A stretch of 64,000 bases of DNA. Origin: [Mycobacterium] vasticus (GTDB taxonomy: Bacteria > Actinomycetota > Actinomycetes > Mycobacteriales > Mycobacteriaceae). Position numbers and translations under genes: made by a program. The notes below the pieces were generated by a model, which worked only from the letters and a program-made list of their open reading frames with translations, ran no database searches and had not been told where the DNA came from. Each line of letters begins with the position of its first letter. Within the stretch, counting starts at the first letter, position 1. Below are positions 17,493-26,577 of this stretch, piece after piece. The DNA is taken from contig NZ_CP084028.1 in assembly GCF_020181595.1 (NCBI RefSeq), forward strand, positions 1,771,647-1,835,646, in the 5' to 3' direction.

Positions 17493-18205
17493 CCCTCGTA
17501 GACCTGAGACGGCCCGTCGGGTGTGATGAGATAGCCCACCGTCGCTATGTGCACCTCGCCCAGCGGGTCGAGTTCCCGGTATCCCCCGAACAATTCGACC
17601 GCGTCATCGGTCAGGCCCACCCGGAAACCACCCCACAGGTAGGGCACCGGGAACCACAACTGCTTGCCGGTCAACTCGTGCAACACCTCGACCGGGGGAT
17701 AGCGGAACATCTGCCGCAGGTCCACGCCGCGGAACAACGGCTGAATCAATTCGTCGATGACCGCGGCGAGTTCGCTGTTGAGCGCGCCGATCCGGTCGCG
17801 GTCCATGGTCGCCGCCGGCGGCTTGAGGATCTCCAGCAACTCGGCGGGCCGGTTGTGCTCGACGGCCAGGTCGTAGGCGGTGCGCCCGGCGGCATCCGGT
17901 TGGGCGCGCAGCGCGCCCTGCCCGAGCATCCACGACGCCACGTCTGTCGGGGCCCCGTGCCAGCCGGCCTGATGCAGCACGGTCAGCCAGCTCTTGCCCT
18001 CGGGCCGCCAGGACTTGACGTCGACGACATGGTCGCCCCGGTCGAGTTCGCGGACCACGTGGCGCCACTTGCCCCGCTTGGCCGCATCGGCCAGATACAG
18101 CGCGGCCTGGGCCTGCCGGTTACCCAACAGCGAGCGGTCCATGACTCCGGGCCACAGCGGCGCGTTGTTGCGGATCTCGTTGTAGGTCGTCACAGCTGCC
18201 ATCAT
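17483..18205 (-). CDS. Ankyrin-repeat protein
   Basis: About 240 residues, starting at tandem ATGs (18205/18202); most of the much longer open frame on this strand is a shadow of tex. The N-terminal half shows helical ankyrin-like units (SWLTVLHQAGWHGAPTDVASW, then GRTAYDLAVEHNRPAELLEIL at about 95-125). The C-terminal half includes FPVPYLWGGFRVGLTDDAVEL and has no recognised domain. Probably a cytoplasmic protein-interaction factor. It is divergent from tex with a 66-bp gap. Function is unknown. Confidence 0.75.
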   Translation of the reverse strand: MMAAVTTYNEIRNNAPLWPGVMDRSLLGNRQAQAALYLADAAKRGKWRHVVRELDRGDHVVDVKSWRPEGKSWLTVLHQAGWHGAPTDVASWMLGQGALRAQPDAAGRTAYDLAVEHNRPAELLEILKPPAATMDRDRIGALNSELAAVIDELIQPLFRGVDLRQMFRYPPVEVLHELTGKQLWFPVPYLWGGFRVGLTDDAVELFGGYRELDPLGEVHIATVGYLITPDGPSQVYEGYE

Positions 18206-18271
18206 GCCCTGACGCCGCGCCGCGATGTCGCTGCCGGGCGCTGTCGGAACGGTTCGGTAGGGTCCGTCGGC

Positions 18272-20647
18272 GTGACCGCGAACGTATCCCTCAAACCCGT
18301 GAACGCCCGTCTCGCCGAGGAACTGGCGGTGGCCGAACGGCAGGTCGCGGCCGCCGTTGCGCTGCTCGACGAAGGGGCGACGGTGCCGTTCATCGCCCGC
18401 TACCGCAAGGAGATCACCGGCAGTCTCGACGACGGCCAACTGCGCACTCTCGAAGAGCGCCTGCGCTACCTGCGTGAACTCGACGACCGCCGGGTTGCGG
18501 TGCTCGCCTCGATCTCCGAGCAGGGCAAGCTCACCGACGTGCTGCGCGCAGCCCTGCTGGCCGCCGACACCAAGGCCCGTGTCGAGGACATCTACTTGCC
18601 CTACAAGCCCAAGCGCCGCACCAAGGCGCAGATCGCCCGCGAAGCCGGGCTGGAGCCGCTGGCCGAACGGCTGCTGGCCGACCCGAGCATCGACCCACAG
18701 CAACTCGCGGCCGAGTTCATCGGCGAGGAGGTCGCTGACGCCGCAGCGGCATTGGAGGGGGCGCGCGCCATCCTGGTCGAACGCGCCGCTGAGGACGCCG
18801 AACTGGTGGGTGCGGTGCGGGAGCGGTTCTGGTCGGCCGGCGCGCTGCGGAGCGGCCCGCGATCGGATGAGGCAGCGAAAAGTGCTGCGGCGCAGAAGTT
18901 CCGGGACTACTTCGAGTTCAGCGAACCGCTTGAGGCGATGCCGTCGCACCGGGTGCTCGCCGTGCTGCGCGGTGAGAAGGAGGAGGCCCTGGCGCTGAGC
19001 TTCGACGGCGGCGACAACGAGCCCTACCAGGCGATGGTGGCGCGCTCCCTCGGTGTGGACATGACCGGGTCGAGCGCGGCGACGCCGTGGCTGGCCGACA
19101 CCGTGCGCTGGGCGTGGGACACCCGGCTGGCGTTCTCTGCGGCCGTCGAGGCCCGGATGCGCCTGCGGCAGCGTGCCGAGGCCGATGCCGTGGCGGTGTT
19201 CGCCCGCAATCTCAAGGACCTGCTGCTGGCCGCTCCGGCGGGCAACCGGACCACGCTCGGCCTGGACCCGGGTTTTCGCACCGGGGTGAAGGTGGCCGTG
19301 GTGGACGGCACCGGAAAGGTCGTCGACACCTGCGCGATCTTCCCGCATCAGCCTCAGCGGCAATGGGATGCGGCCAAGGCGACGCTGGCCGCACTGGTCG
19401 CCCGGCACGGGGTGGACCTGATCGCCGTCGGCAACGGCACCGCGTCGCGGGAGACCGACGCGCTGGCCGCCGAGCTGATCGCCGACATCAAGGCCGCCGG
19501 TGCCCCCGCACCAGTCAAGGCGATGGTCAGCGAGGCCGGCGCCTCGGTGTACTCGGCGTCGGCGTATGCCGCGCACGAACTGCCCGACCTGGACGTCACC
19601 CTGCGCGGCGCGGTGTCGATCGCCCGGCGGCTGCAGGATCCGCTGGCCGAGCTGGTCAAGATCGAGCCGAAGTCGATCGGCGTCGGCCAGTATCAGCATG
19701 ATGTGACGCCGGGAACCCTGGCGCGCAGCCTCGATGCGGTCGTCGAAGACGCGGTGAACGCGGTCGGGGTCGACCTCAACACCGCGTCGGCGCCGCTGCT
19801 GGCCAAGGTGTCGGGGGTGTCGGAGTCGCTGGCGGAGGCCATCGTGTCGCACCGTGACCAGACCGGGCCGTTTCGCAGCCGGGCCGGGTTGCTCGATGTC
19901 CCGCGCTTGGGGCCCAAGGCATTCGAGCAGTGCGCCGGATTCCTGCGGATCCGTGACGGCGACGACCCGCTGGACTCCTCCGGGGTGCATCCCGAGGCAT
20001 ATCCGGTGGTGCGGCGCATCCTGGACCGCTCGCAGGTGACGTTGGCCGAGATCATCGGCGACGAGCGGCTGTTGCGGAAACTGCAGCCCGCCGACTTCGC
20101 CGATGACCGGTTCGGCATCCCGACGGTCAGCGACATCCTCGCCGAACTGGAGAAGCCCGGACGTGACCCGCGTCCGGCGTTCTCCACGGCCACGTTCGCC
20201 ACCGGTGTGGAGAAGGTCGCCGACCTCAAGGTGGGCATGGTCTTGGAGGGCGTGGTCACCAATGTTGCGGCGTTCGGCGCCTTTGTTGATGTCGGCGTAC
20301 ACCAGGACGGCCTGGTGCACGTCTCGGCGATGTCGGATCGCTTCGTCTCCGACCCGCACGAGGTGGTCTACTCCGGCCAGATCGTGAAGGTCAAGGTGCT
20401 CGACGTCGATGTCGAACGCCAGCGGATCGGGCTGACGTTGCGACTCAGCGACAAGCCGGGGGACAAGCCGGGGGACAAGACCGGGGGCAAGCCGTCCCGA
20501 GGCCCAGCCGGCCAACCCGCTGCGCGCCGCGACCCGGGCAAGCAGAATCGGGGACAGCGTCCCGCAAACACCGGCGGCCGACGGGATGCGAGCCCGGCAG
20601 GCGGATCGATGGCCCAGGCACTGCGGGATGCCGGATTCGGAAGGTGA
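18272..20647 (+). CDS. Tex-like S1 RNA-binding transcription accessory protein
   Basis: 791 residues from GTG 18272. The order is Tex N-terminal helical domain (VPFIARYRKEITG, EDIYLPYKPKRRTKA), a YqgF/RNase H-like domain starting LGLDPGFRTGVKVAVVDG near residue 330, helix-hairpin-helix motifs (VDLNTASAPLL, SRAGLLDVPRLG), and a C-terminal S1 domain (GMVLEGVVTNVAAFGAFVDV). A basic tail with repeated DKPG units follows. Tex binds nucleic acid and affects transcription. TAGGGT (18258-18263) lies 8 nt before GTG with no ribosome-binding site, suggesting a leaderless mRNA. Confidence 0.93.
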   Translation: MTANVSLKPVNARLAEELAVAERQVAAAVALLDEGATVPFIARYRKEITGSLDDGQLRTLEERLRYLRELDDRRVAVLASISEQGKLTDVLRAALLAADTKARVEDIYLPYKPKRRTKAQIAREAGLEPLAERLLADPSIDPQQLAAEFIGEEVADAAAALEGARAILVERAAEDAELVGAVRERFWSAGALRSGPRSDEAAKSAAAQKFRDYFEFSEPLEAMPSHRVLAVLRGEKEEALALSFDGGDNEPYQAMVARSLGVDMTGSSAATPWLADTVRWAWDTRLAFSAAVEARMRLRQRAEADAVAVFARNLKDLLLAAPAGNRTTLGLDPGFRTGVKVAVVDGTGKVVDTCAIFPHQPQRQWDAAKATLAALVARHGVDLIAVGNGTASRETDALAAELIADIKAAGAPAPVKAMVSEAGASVYSASAYAAHELPDLDVTLRGAVSIARRLQDPLAELVKIEPKSIGVGQYQHDVTPGTLARSLDAVVEDAVNAVGVDLNTASAPLLAKVSGVSESLAEAIVSHRDQTGPFRSRAGLLDVPRLGPKAFEQCAGFLRIRDGDDPLDSSGVHPEAYPVVRRILDRSQVTLAEIIGDERLLRKLQPADFADDRFGIPTVSDILAELEKPGRDPRPAFSTATFATGVEKVADLKVGMVLEGVVTNVAAFGAFVDVGVHQDGLVHVSAMSDRFVSDPHEVVYSGQIVKVKVLDVDVERQRIGLTLRLSDKPGDKPGDKTGGKPSRGPAGQPAARRDPGKQNRGQRPANTGGRRDASPAGGSMAQALRDAGFGR

Positions 20648-20654
20648 GGAACGG

Positions 20655-22037
20655 ATGGGCGCGCTGAACACCGACGTCGCAGAGAGTTTCGCCGATATCG
20701 TCGGCGCCGGCGATCTGCTCACCGGCGAGCAGATCGGCCCCGACTACTCCCACGACGAGGCGCTGGTGGGCGCACCGGTACCACCGCGTTACCTCGCCCG
20801 CCCGCAGACCGCCGAGCAGGTCGCCCAACTGCTGGCCGCCGCCACCGCCGCCAAGGTGCCGGTGACCGCCCGCGGGTCGGGCACCGGGCTGTCCGGCGGG
20901 GCGCGGCCGTGTTCCGACGGACTGCTGATCTCGTTCGAGAAGATGAGCGCGATCTGCGAGATCGACACCGACAACCAGGTCGCGGTGGTGCAACCCGGGG
21001 TGAGCCTGGCCGACCTCGATGCCGCGACCGCCGAGGCGGGACTGATATACACCGTGTTCCCCGGTGAGCTGTCCGCCAGTGTCGGCGGCAACGTCGGCAC
21101 CAACGCCGGTGGCATGCGCGCGGTCAAATACGGGGTGACGCGCCACAACGTGGTCGGGCTGCAGGCCGCGTTGCCGACCGGCGAGCTGATTCGCACCGGC
21201 GGCCGCATCACCAAACTGTCCACCGGCTACGACCTGACCCAGCTGATCATCGGCTCCGAGGGCACCTGCGCGCTGGCCACCGAGGTCACCGTCCGGCTCT
21301 ACCCGCGGCTGGCGCACTCGGCCACCCTGCTGGCCCCGTTCGGCGACCTGCCCGCGGTGATGGCCGCGGTGCCGACGGTGGTGCGCAGCGGCGTGGACCC
21401 GGTGATCCTGGAATACGTCGACAAGCTGACCCTGGCCGCGATCACCTACTCGCAGAACCTGAACCTGGGTATCCCCGACGCCGTGCGCGACACCGCCGAG
21501 GCACACCTGGTGATCGGGCTGGAGAACCGCGACCGGGATCGCCTCGACGACGATGTCGCCATGCTGGGCGAGCTGCTCGGTTCGCTCGGGGCGGCTGACG
21601 TCTATGTGCTGGAAGGTAATTCGGCGCACGCCCTGATCGAGGCCCGGGAGAAGGCGTTCTGGACCGCCAAGGCTGCCGGTGCCCACGACGTGATCGACGT
21701 GGTGGTCCCGCGGGCGGTCATGCACCGGTTCTTCACCAGTGCCCAAGAGCTGGCCGAGACCGCAGGCGCCGGGGTGGTCGGCTGCGGGCATGCCGGCGAC
21801 GGCAACGTCCACCTCGCGGTGTTCTGCGCCGACGACGACATCCGGCACCGGCTGCTGCACGACATCTTCGCCGCCGCGATGGAGTTGGGCGGGGCGATCT
21901 CCGGTGAGCACGGCCTGGGCCGGGCTAAGACACAGCACTTCCTCGAACTGGAGGATCCGGCCAAGATCGCCCTGATGCGCCGGATCAAAGCCGCCTTCGA
22001 CCCGGCCGGGATCCTCAACCCCGGCGTGCTTCTATAG
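20655..22037 (+). CDS. FAD-linked oxidase, glycolate/D-lactate oxidase (GlcD)-like
   Basis: 460 residues from ATG 20655, with GTGAGGA upstream and 7 bp after tex. The VAO-type FAD domain contains VPVTARGSGTGLSGGARP and the SVGGNVGTNAGGMRAVKYG stretch. The C-terminal part has the HAGDGNVH and SGEHGLGRAK motifs of GlcD and D-lactate dehydrogenases. It oxidises a 2-hydroxy acid, transferring electrons to a quinone or other acceptor. It is followed after 27 bp by the ThDP enzyme IlvX, so the two may handle a 2-hydroxy/2-keto acid pair. Confidence 0.88.
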   Translation: MGALNTDVAESFADIVGAGDLLTGEQIGPDYSHDEALVGAPVPPRYLARPQTAEQVAQLLAAATAAKVPVTARGSGTGLSGGARPCSDGLLISFEKMSAICEIDTDNQVAVVQPGVSLADLDAATAEAGLIYTVFPGELSASVGGNVGTNAGGMRAVKYGVTRHNVVGLQAALPTGELIRTGGRITKLSTGYDLTQLIIGSEGTCALATEVTVRLYPRLAHSATLLAPFGDLPAVMAAVPTVVRSGVDPVILEYVDKLTLAAITYSQNLNLGIPDAVRDTAEAHLVIGLENRDRDRLDDDVAMLGELLGSLGAADVYVLEGNSAHALIEAREKAFWTAKAAGAHDVIDVVVPRAVMHRFFTSAQELAETAGAGVVGCGHAGDGNVHLAVFCADDDIRHRLLHDIFAAAMELGGAISGEHGLGRAKTQHFLELEDPAKIALMRRIKAAFDPAGILNPGVLL

Positions 22038-22064
22038 GACAGCGGCAGGACGAAAGGCGACCAG

Positions 22065-23633
22065 ATGACCAACGGAGCACAGGCGCTCATCACCACCCTG
22101 GTCGACAGCGGAGTGCGGGTCTGCTTCGCCAACCCCGGCACCTCGGAGATGCACTTCGTGGCCGCGCTGGATTCGGTGCCACAGATGCGCGGGGTGCTGT
22201 GCCTGTTCGAAGGTGTGGTGACCGGGGCCGCCGACGGCTACGCCCGGATCGCGGGGAAGCCGGCGGCAACCCTGCTGCATCTGGGACCCGGCCTGAGCAA
22301 CGGCCTGGCCAACCTGCACAACGCGCGACGCGCGCACGTCCCGGTGGTCAACGTCATCGGAGACCACGCCACCTATCACAAGAAGTACGACGCGCCACTG
22401 GAATCCGACATCGAGCCGCTGACCGACTGGACCCACGGCTGGGTGCGTCGCACCGGCTCCGGCGCCGACATCGGCCGCGACGCCGCCGAGGCGGTCGCCG
22501 CCTCGATGGCCAGCCCCGCGCAGGTCGCCAACCTGATCCTGCCCGCCGACATCTCCTGGAACGACGGGGCACAAGCCGCGGCGCCGACCGAACCGGTGCC
22601 GGCGGGCGCCCCCGACGACGCGGCCATCGCCGAGATCGCCGAGGTGCTGCGCAGCGGAGAACCGGCTGGGCTGCTGATCGGCGGGCCCGCCGCCGGTGAT
22701 CTACGTGCGCTGGCGGCGGTGGACCGGATCGCCGCCGCGACGGGTGTGGTCGCACTGGTGGAGACCTTCCCCGCCCGGCTCACGCGCGGGGCCGGGGTGC
22801 CGGCGATCGCTCGGCTCGGCTACCTGGCCGAGCAGGCCACCTTCCAGCTCAACGGGATTCAGCACCTGGTGGTCGCCGGAACCCGAGCCCCGGTGTCGTT
22901 CTTCGCCTATCCCGGCAAACCCAGTGACCTCGTACCCGAGGGTTGCGTCGTCCACAACCTGGCCGGTCTTGAGATCGACGTGGCCGCGGCGCTGGAGGCA
23001 CTCGCCGACCTGGTGGCGCCCGACGTTCAGGCCCGGCCGGCGCCCGCCGCCGTCCCGGAGCTGCCGACCGGCGAGCTGACCGCACAGAACTGGGTGCAGG
23101 TGATCGCGGCGCTGCTGCCCGACAACGCGATCATCTCCGACGAGTCCAACACCGCGGGACTGATGCTTCCGGCGGCCACCGCCGGCTCGCCGCGCCACGA
23201 CGTGCTGACCCTGACCGGCGGCGCGATCGGGCAGGGCCTGCCGGTCGCGCTCGGTGCGGCCGTCGCGGCGCCCGATCGGCCGGTGATCGCGCTGCAGGCC
23301 GACGGCAGCGCCGCCTACACGATCTCCGCGTTGTGGACGATGGCGCGGGAGAACGCCGACGTCACCGTGGTGCTGATCAACAACAGCGCCTACGCGATCC
23401 TGCGCCTGGAGCTGGCCCGGGTGGGCGCCGAGAGCGAAGGGGGACACGGCCCCAAGGCCGAAGCCCTGCTCGACCTGTCCCGGCCGAACATGGACTTCGC
23501 CAAGATCGCCGAAGGCTTCGGCGTGCCCGCCACGGTGGCGACCACCTGCGAGGAACTCGCCGAACAGTTCAGCGCCGCACTGGCCGAACCGGGTCCGCAC
23601 CTGATCGACGCGCGGATCCCGGCGCTGATCTAG
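22065..23633 (+). CDS. ilvX: Thiamine-diphosphate enzyme, acetolactate synthase large-subunit-like
   Basis: 522 residues with the three ThDP-enzyme domains. The N-terminal CFANPGTSEMHFVAAL contains the conserved Glu region (FEGVVTGAADGYARIAG). The C-terminal ThDP/Mg motif begins at GDGS-like ADGSAAYTISALW and runs to the NNSAYAILRLEL segment. It matches my memory of M. tuberculosis IlvX (Rv3509c) along its length. Acetohydroxyacid synthase activity is not certain for this group; a 2-keto-acid decarboxylase or oxalyl/benzoylformate-like role is possible. GAAAGGCG precedes ATG 22065. Confidence 0.85.
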   Translation: MTNGAQALITTLVDSGVRVCFANPGTSEMHFVAALDSVPQMRGVLCLFEGVVTGAADGYARIAGKPAATLLHLGPGLSNGLANLHNARRAHVPVVNVIGDHATYHKKYDAPLESDIEPLTDWTHGWVRRTGSGADIGRDAAEAVAASMASPAQVANLILPADISWNDGAQAAAPTEPVPAGAPDDAAIAEIAEVLRSGEPAGLLIGGPAAGDLRALAAVDRIAAATGVVALVETFPARLTRGAGVPAIARLGYLAEQATFQLNGIQHLVVAGTRAPVSFFAYPGKPSDLVPEGCVVHNLAGLEIDVAAALEALADLVAPDVQARPAPAAVPELPTGELTAQNWVQVIAALLPDNAIISDESNTAGLMLPAATAGSPRHDVLTLTGGAIGQGLPVALGAAVAAPDRPVIALQADGSAAYTISALWTMARENADVTVVLINNSAYAILRLELARVGAESEGGHGPKAEALLDLSRPNMDFAKIAEGFGVPATVATTCEELAEQFSAALAEPGPHLIDARIPALI

Positions 23634-24292
23634 CTGGTGGCGGTCGACGCGGCGGTCAGCCGCTGCGCCGCGAACGTGGCGGCCTCCACGGCCTTCCCGT
23701 CGTTCACGTACATCAGGTGCGGGACCACACTGCCGCTGTCCTCGCAGTAGATGTCGCCGGCGAGGCAGAAGGCGATGCTCTTGGGGTGGTACGACGCGGC
23801 CAGAACCGGCAGCGGGCCGCCCCACAACGAGGTCGAATACGGGCTCGACGGGGGGCCGAACAGCGCCACCGCGGCGACATGCTGGGCCACCGTGGCCGGC
23901 AGCGAATTGCTGGACATCTCGATGACGCTGGCGCCCTGGGAGTAGCCGCCGAGCACCAGCCTGGTCTTGGGGCAGTTCGTGACGGTGGCCTGGATGTGGG
24001 CGGTGGCGTCGGCCTCACCGAGCAGGGCACTGTTGTGGTAGTCGGTGCTGGCCGGGTACTCGACCGGGTAGACCGCGACGTCGCGGCCGGGCAGCTGCTC
24101 CTTGAGAGAGCCGACGAACGCCTCACCGACATCACCGAGCCCGACGGGCTGCCCGGAACCGCGGGCGAAGACCACCTCGGTGTCCGGGCAGGGCTCGGCG
24201 GCCGCGACCGGGGTCCCCGTCGGCGTGCACAGGAGTGTTCCGGTCAGCATCACCGCGGCAGCAAAAGGACGAATGAGGTCACGCAAGGTCAT
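23630..24292 (-). CDS. Cutinase-family secreted serine esterase
   Basis: 220 residues with a signal peptide to about Ala31-Ala32, then EPCPDTEVVFARGSGQP. The nucleophile lies in GGYSQG, the Asp in AGDIYCEDSG and the His in VPHLMYVNDG. Two conserved cysteine pairs are typical of the family. Its stop overlaps the convergent ilvX stop by 4 bp. It is the second gene of a same-strand cutinase pair, following the paralogue at 24407-25081 after 114 bp. Expected to be an extracellular lipase/esterase. Confidence 0.88.
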   Translation of the reverse strand: MTLRDLIRPFAAAVMLTGTLLCTPTGTPVAAAEPCPDTEVVFARGSGQPVGLGDVGEAFVGSLKEQLPGRDVAVYPVEYPASTDYHNSALLGEADATAHIQATVTNCPKTRLVLGGYSQGASVIEMSSNSLPATVAQHVAAVALFGPPSSPYSTSLWGGPLPVLAASYHPKSIAFCLAGDIYCEDSGSVVPHLMYVNDGKAVEAATFAAQRLTAASTATS

Positions 24293-24406
24293 GCCCTCAA
24301 TGCTGACATGCCGCGGTGGGTCTGCTGGCCCGTGGGTCGGCGTTGGGCGCCGCCACCTGGGCTGACAGCAAAGAAACGGCTCGGTTCCAAACGGCGAATA
24401 AGGTGC

Positions 24407-25081
24407 TTACACCCTGTTTGCCGCGTAGGCGGCACCCTCGTCGGTGATCCCGTCGTACGCCTCGGGCGTGTGCGCGGAGAAGTTCATGCCTTCCGAGCAG
24501 ACCGGGTCCTCGGTCGCACACAGCTGAATCGTCTTGCCCGTGTAGCCGGGCCCGATGACGACGGCCGGTTGGCCGAGGAAGTTCATCGCCCGCTCGTTCG
24601 GGGTCCCGAAGAGCACCACGGCGGCGACGTGATCGGCCACCTCGGGCGGCATCGGCGGTGGTACATCGGTGCCGTCCACGCCGTCGGGGATGACGGCCGC
24701 GGTGGTGAAACCCATCACCGCGGCGCCCTGGGAGAAGCCGCTGAGCACCATCTTGGTCTTGGGGCAGGCCGACGCGGTGGTCTGGATGTGGTCGGCGGCG
24801 TCGCGGATACCCTGCACGCCGGTCGGCCAGTCATTGCTGGCCGGGTAGTTGATCGGGTAGACGTCCACGGATCGCTCGGGCAGACGGGACCGCAGGGCGC
24901 TGACGAATGATTGCCCGGTCTCGCCGAGGCCGGGGGCCTCATCGGTGCCTCTAGCAAACAAAACCTGAACATCTGGACACGGCTCGGCAGCGGCCGGGGA
25001 GGATGTGGCGACGGTGCTCTGCAGCAGCCATGTCAATGCCAGAGCAACACCGAGGGTGCGAAGAATCCGAGGTGTGTTCAC
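24407..25081 (-). CDS. Cutinase-family secreted serine esterase
   Basis: 224 residues from GTG 25081, chosen because a standard signal peptide begins there (VNTPRILRTLGVALALTWLL); 32 more codons are open upstream without family similarity. The mature part begins EPCPDVQVLFARGTDEAPG. The nucleophile lies in SGFSQG, the Asp in ATEDPVCSEG and the His in FSAHTPEAY. The sequence is clearly diverged from the tandem cutinase downstream. It is followed upstream by an MFS transporter on the same strand. Confidence 0.88.
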   Translation of the reverse strand: MNTPRILRTLGVALALTWLLQSTVATSSPAAAEPCPDVQVLFARGTDEAPGLGETGQSFVSALRSRLPERSVDVYPINYPASNDWPTGVQGIRDAADHIQTTASACPKTKMVLSGFSQGAAVMGFTTAAVIPDGVDGTDVPPPMPPEVADHVAAVVLFGTPNERAMNFLGQPAVVIGPGYTGKTIQLCATEDPVCSEGMNFSAHTPEAYDGITDEGAAYAANRV

Positions 25082-25173
25082 CCGCCCATGGTGGCATATA
25101 GCTGCGGTATTGCGCTGTGTGTGTCGTTTCGATGAGCTGAGGCTTGGCTGAGCTCGACATCTTCGGGGTGTGG

Positions 25174-26424
25174 TCACGGGGACCGGGTCTCCTGCCTGCC
25201 CGGGCGCGCCATCACGTTCGCATCACCTGCTGAGCAAACTTTGAGAACGATTGCCAGAGTGAGCGCGAGCAGTTGGATGCCGGCCACCGTGGCGACCAGA
25301 ACACCGGCGGAAACGTCGTAGAGCCACCCGGTGAGCACACCGCCCGCGGCGGCCGCCGCGCCCAGACCCGCAGCGAACACCCCGTAAGCGCTGGCTCGGC
25401 GCCCGGGTCCGACCATGTCGGCCACCGCGGCTCGCAGCGTCGATTCCTGAACTCCGACCGCCGCGCCCCACAGCAGCACTCCTGCCGCCACGGTGCCCAG
25501 GCCTCCGGCGAACGCACACGCGGCGACCGCCGCCGACAGGATCGGCAGCGAGAGCAGGACCCGACCGCCGTACCGGTCGTAACACCAGCCCGAGGCCAGG
25601 GCCGCCAGTGCGTCGGCCCCCATCGCGGCCGCATACAGCAACGGCACCATCGCCGCCGGCAGCAGACCACCGACGACCAGGTGATACGAGATCAGCCCGA
25701 AGGTCGCGAAGCCGGTCATGGTCAGTGCGACGAAGCAGCAGTAGTGCCAGAAGACCGCCGGCAACCGGCCACCGCCCGCACCTGCCCGGTGTGCCGGCCG
25801 GGTGTCTGGTTCGTAGCTCGCGGGATCGGGAACCCGCACCCGCAGCCACACCAGCAGTGCCAGCGTCGCCGCGCCGGGCAACGCCAGAACGCCCAGCGCA
25901 GGGGTGTAGTCCCCGCCGGTGACGGCCAGCACTCCCGCGACCGTCAACGGCCCGATCACGGCGCCGATCTGGTCGAGTGCCTCGTGCACCGCGAAACCCC
26001 GGCCGCGGCCGGTGGCGCTGGCAGCATGCGACAACAAGGTGTCCTTGGCGGGACTTCGGACCGCCTTGCCGACTCGCTCGGCGACCACCAGGGCCGCGGC
26101 GGCCCACAGTGTGCCGACCACGCCCAGCAGTGGCACTGTGATCACGGTCAGGGCGTAGCCGGCGATGGTCCACGTCCAGAACCGTCGAGTGCGGTCGGCC
26201 AGGGGACCTGACACCAGCCGCAGCCCGAGTGCAGCGGCCTCACCGATCCCGGTCACGGTGCCCACCACCAGACCCGTCGCCCCCAGTGACGCCAGCAGCG
26301 GGCCGGTGATCGATCGGGCGCCTTCATAGACGAAGTCGGCCAGCAGGCTCACGACGCCGAACACGGTCACGAACCGCCAGGCGCTCAGTGCCGGGCGGGA
26401 TGCAACGGGGTGCACCGTTCGCAT
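25174..26424 (-). CDS. MFS transporter (Rv2265-like)
   Basis: 416 residues from ATG 26424, predicted to hold about 12 membrane helices; the first is FVTVFGVVSLLADFVYEG. A positively charged loop typical of MFS drug/solute exporters (PLADRTRRFW) follows helix 2. Position next to the Rv2264c-like gene suggests it corresponds to M. tuberculosis Rv2265 (from memory). TAGCAT sits 8 nt before the start on the minus strand, so the mRNA may be leaderless. The substrate is unknown. It is divergent from the Hsp70-like gene with a 153-bp gap. Confidence 0.88.
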   Translation of the reverse strand: MRTVHPVASRPALSAWRFVTVFGVVSLLADFVYEGARSITGPLLASLGATGLVVGTVTGIGEAAALGLRLVSGPLADRTRRFWTWTIAGYALTVITVPLLGVVGTLWAAAALVVAERVGKAVRSPAKDTLLSHAASATGRGRGFAVHEALDQIGAVIGPLTVAGVLAVTGGDYTPALGVLALPGAATLALLVWLRVRVPDPASYEPDTRPAHRAGAGGGRLPAVFWHYCCFVALTMTGFATFGLISYHLVVGGLLPAAMVPLLYAAAMGADALAALASGWCYDRYGGRVLLSLPILSAAVAACAFAGGLGTVAAGVLLWGAAVGVQESTLRAAVADMVGPGRRASAYGVFAAGLGAAAAAGGVLTGWLYDVSAGVLVATVAGIQLLALTLAIVLKVCSAGDANVMARPGRQETRSP

Positions 26425-26577
26425 GGTTACCGATGCTAAACGCGTGCTGAATGGACCATTGTGACTTCTCCGGCACACCACGGGCCCTTCAATGCCGGGT
26501 AAACCAGACGCACGTCGATAAAATCCCGACAGCCGGCGTTTTTCTTCATTGCCGGTAGGCAGCGTGGATGGGACAGC

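Noticed and set aside
17483..20722. A 1,079-codon open frame on the minus strand through tex
   Set aside because: Only its last 240 codons match a plausible protein (ankyrin). The rest is antisense to tex, whose plus-strand motifs (YqgF, HhH, S1) are clear.
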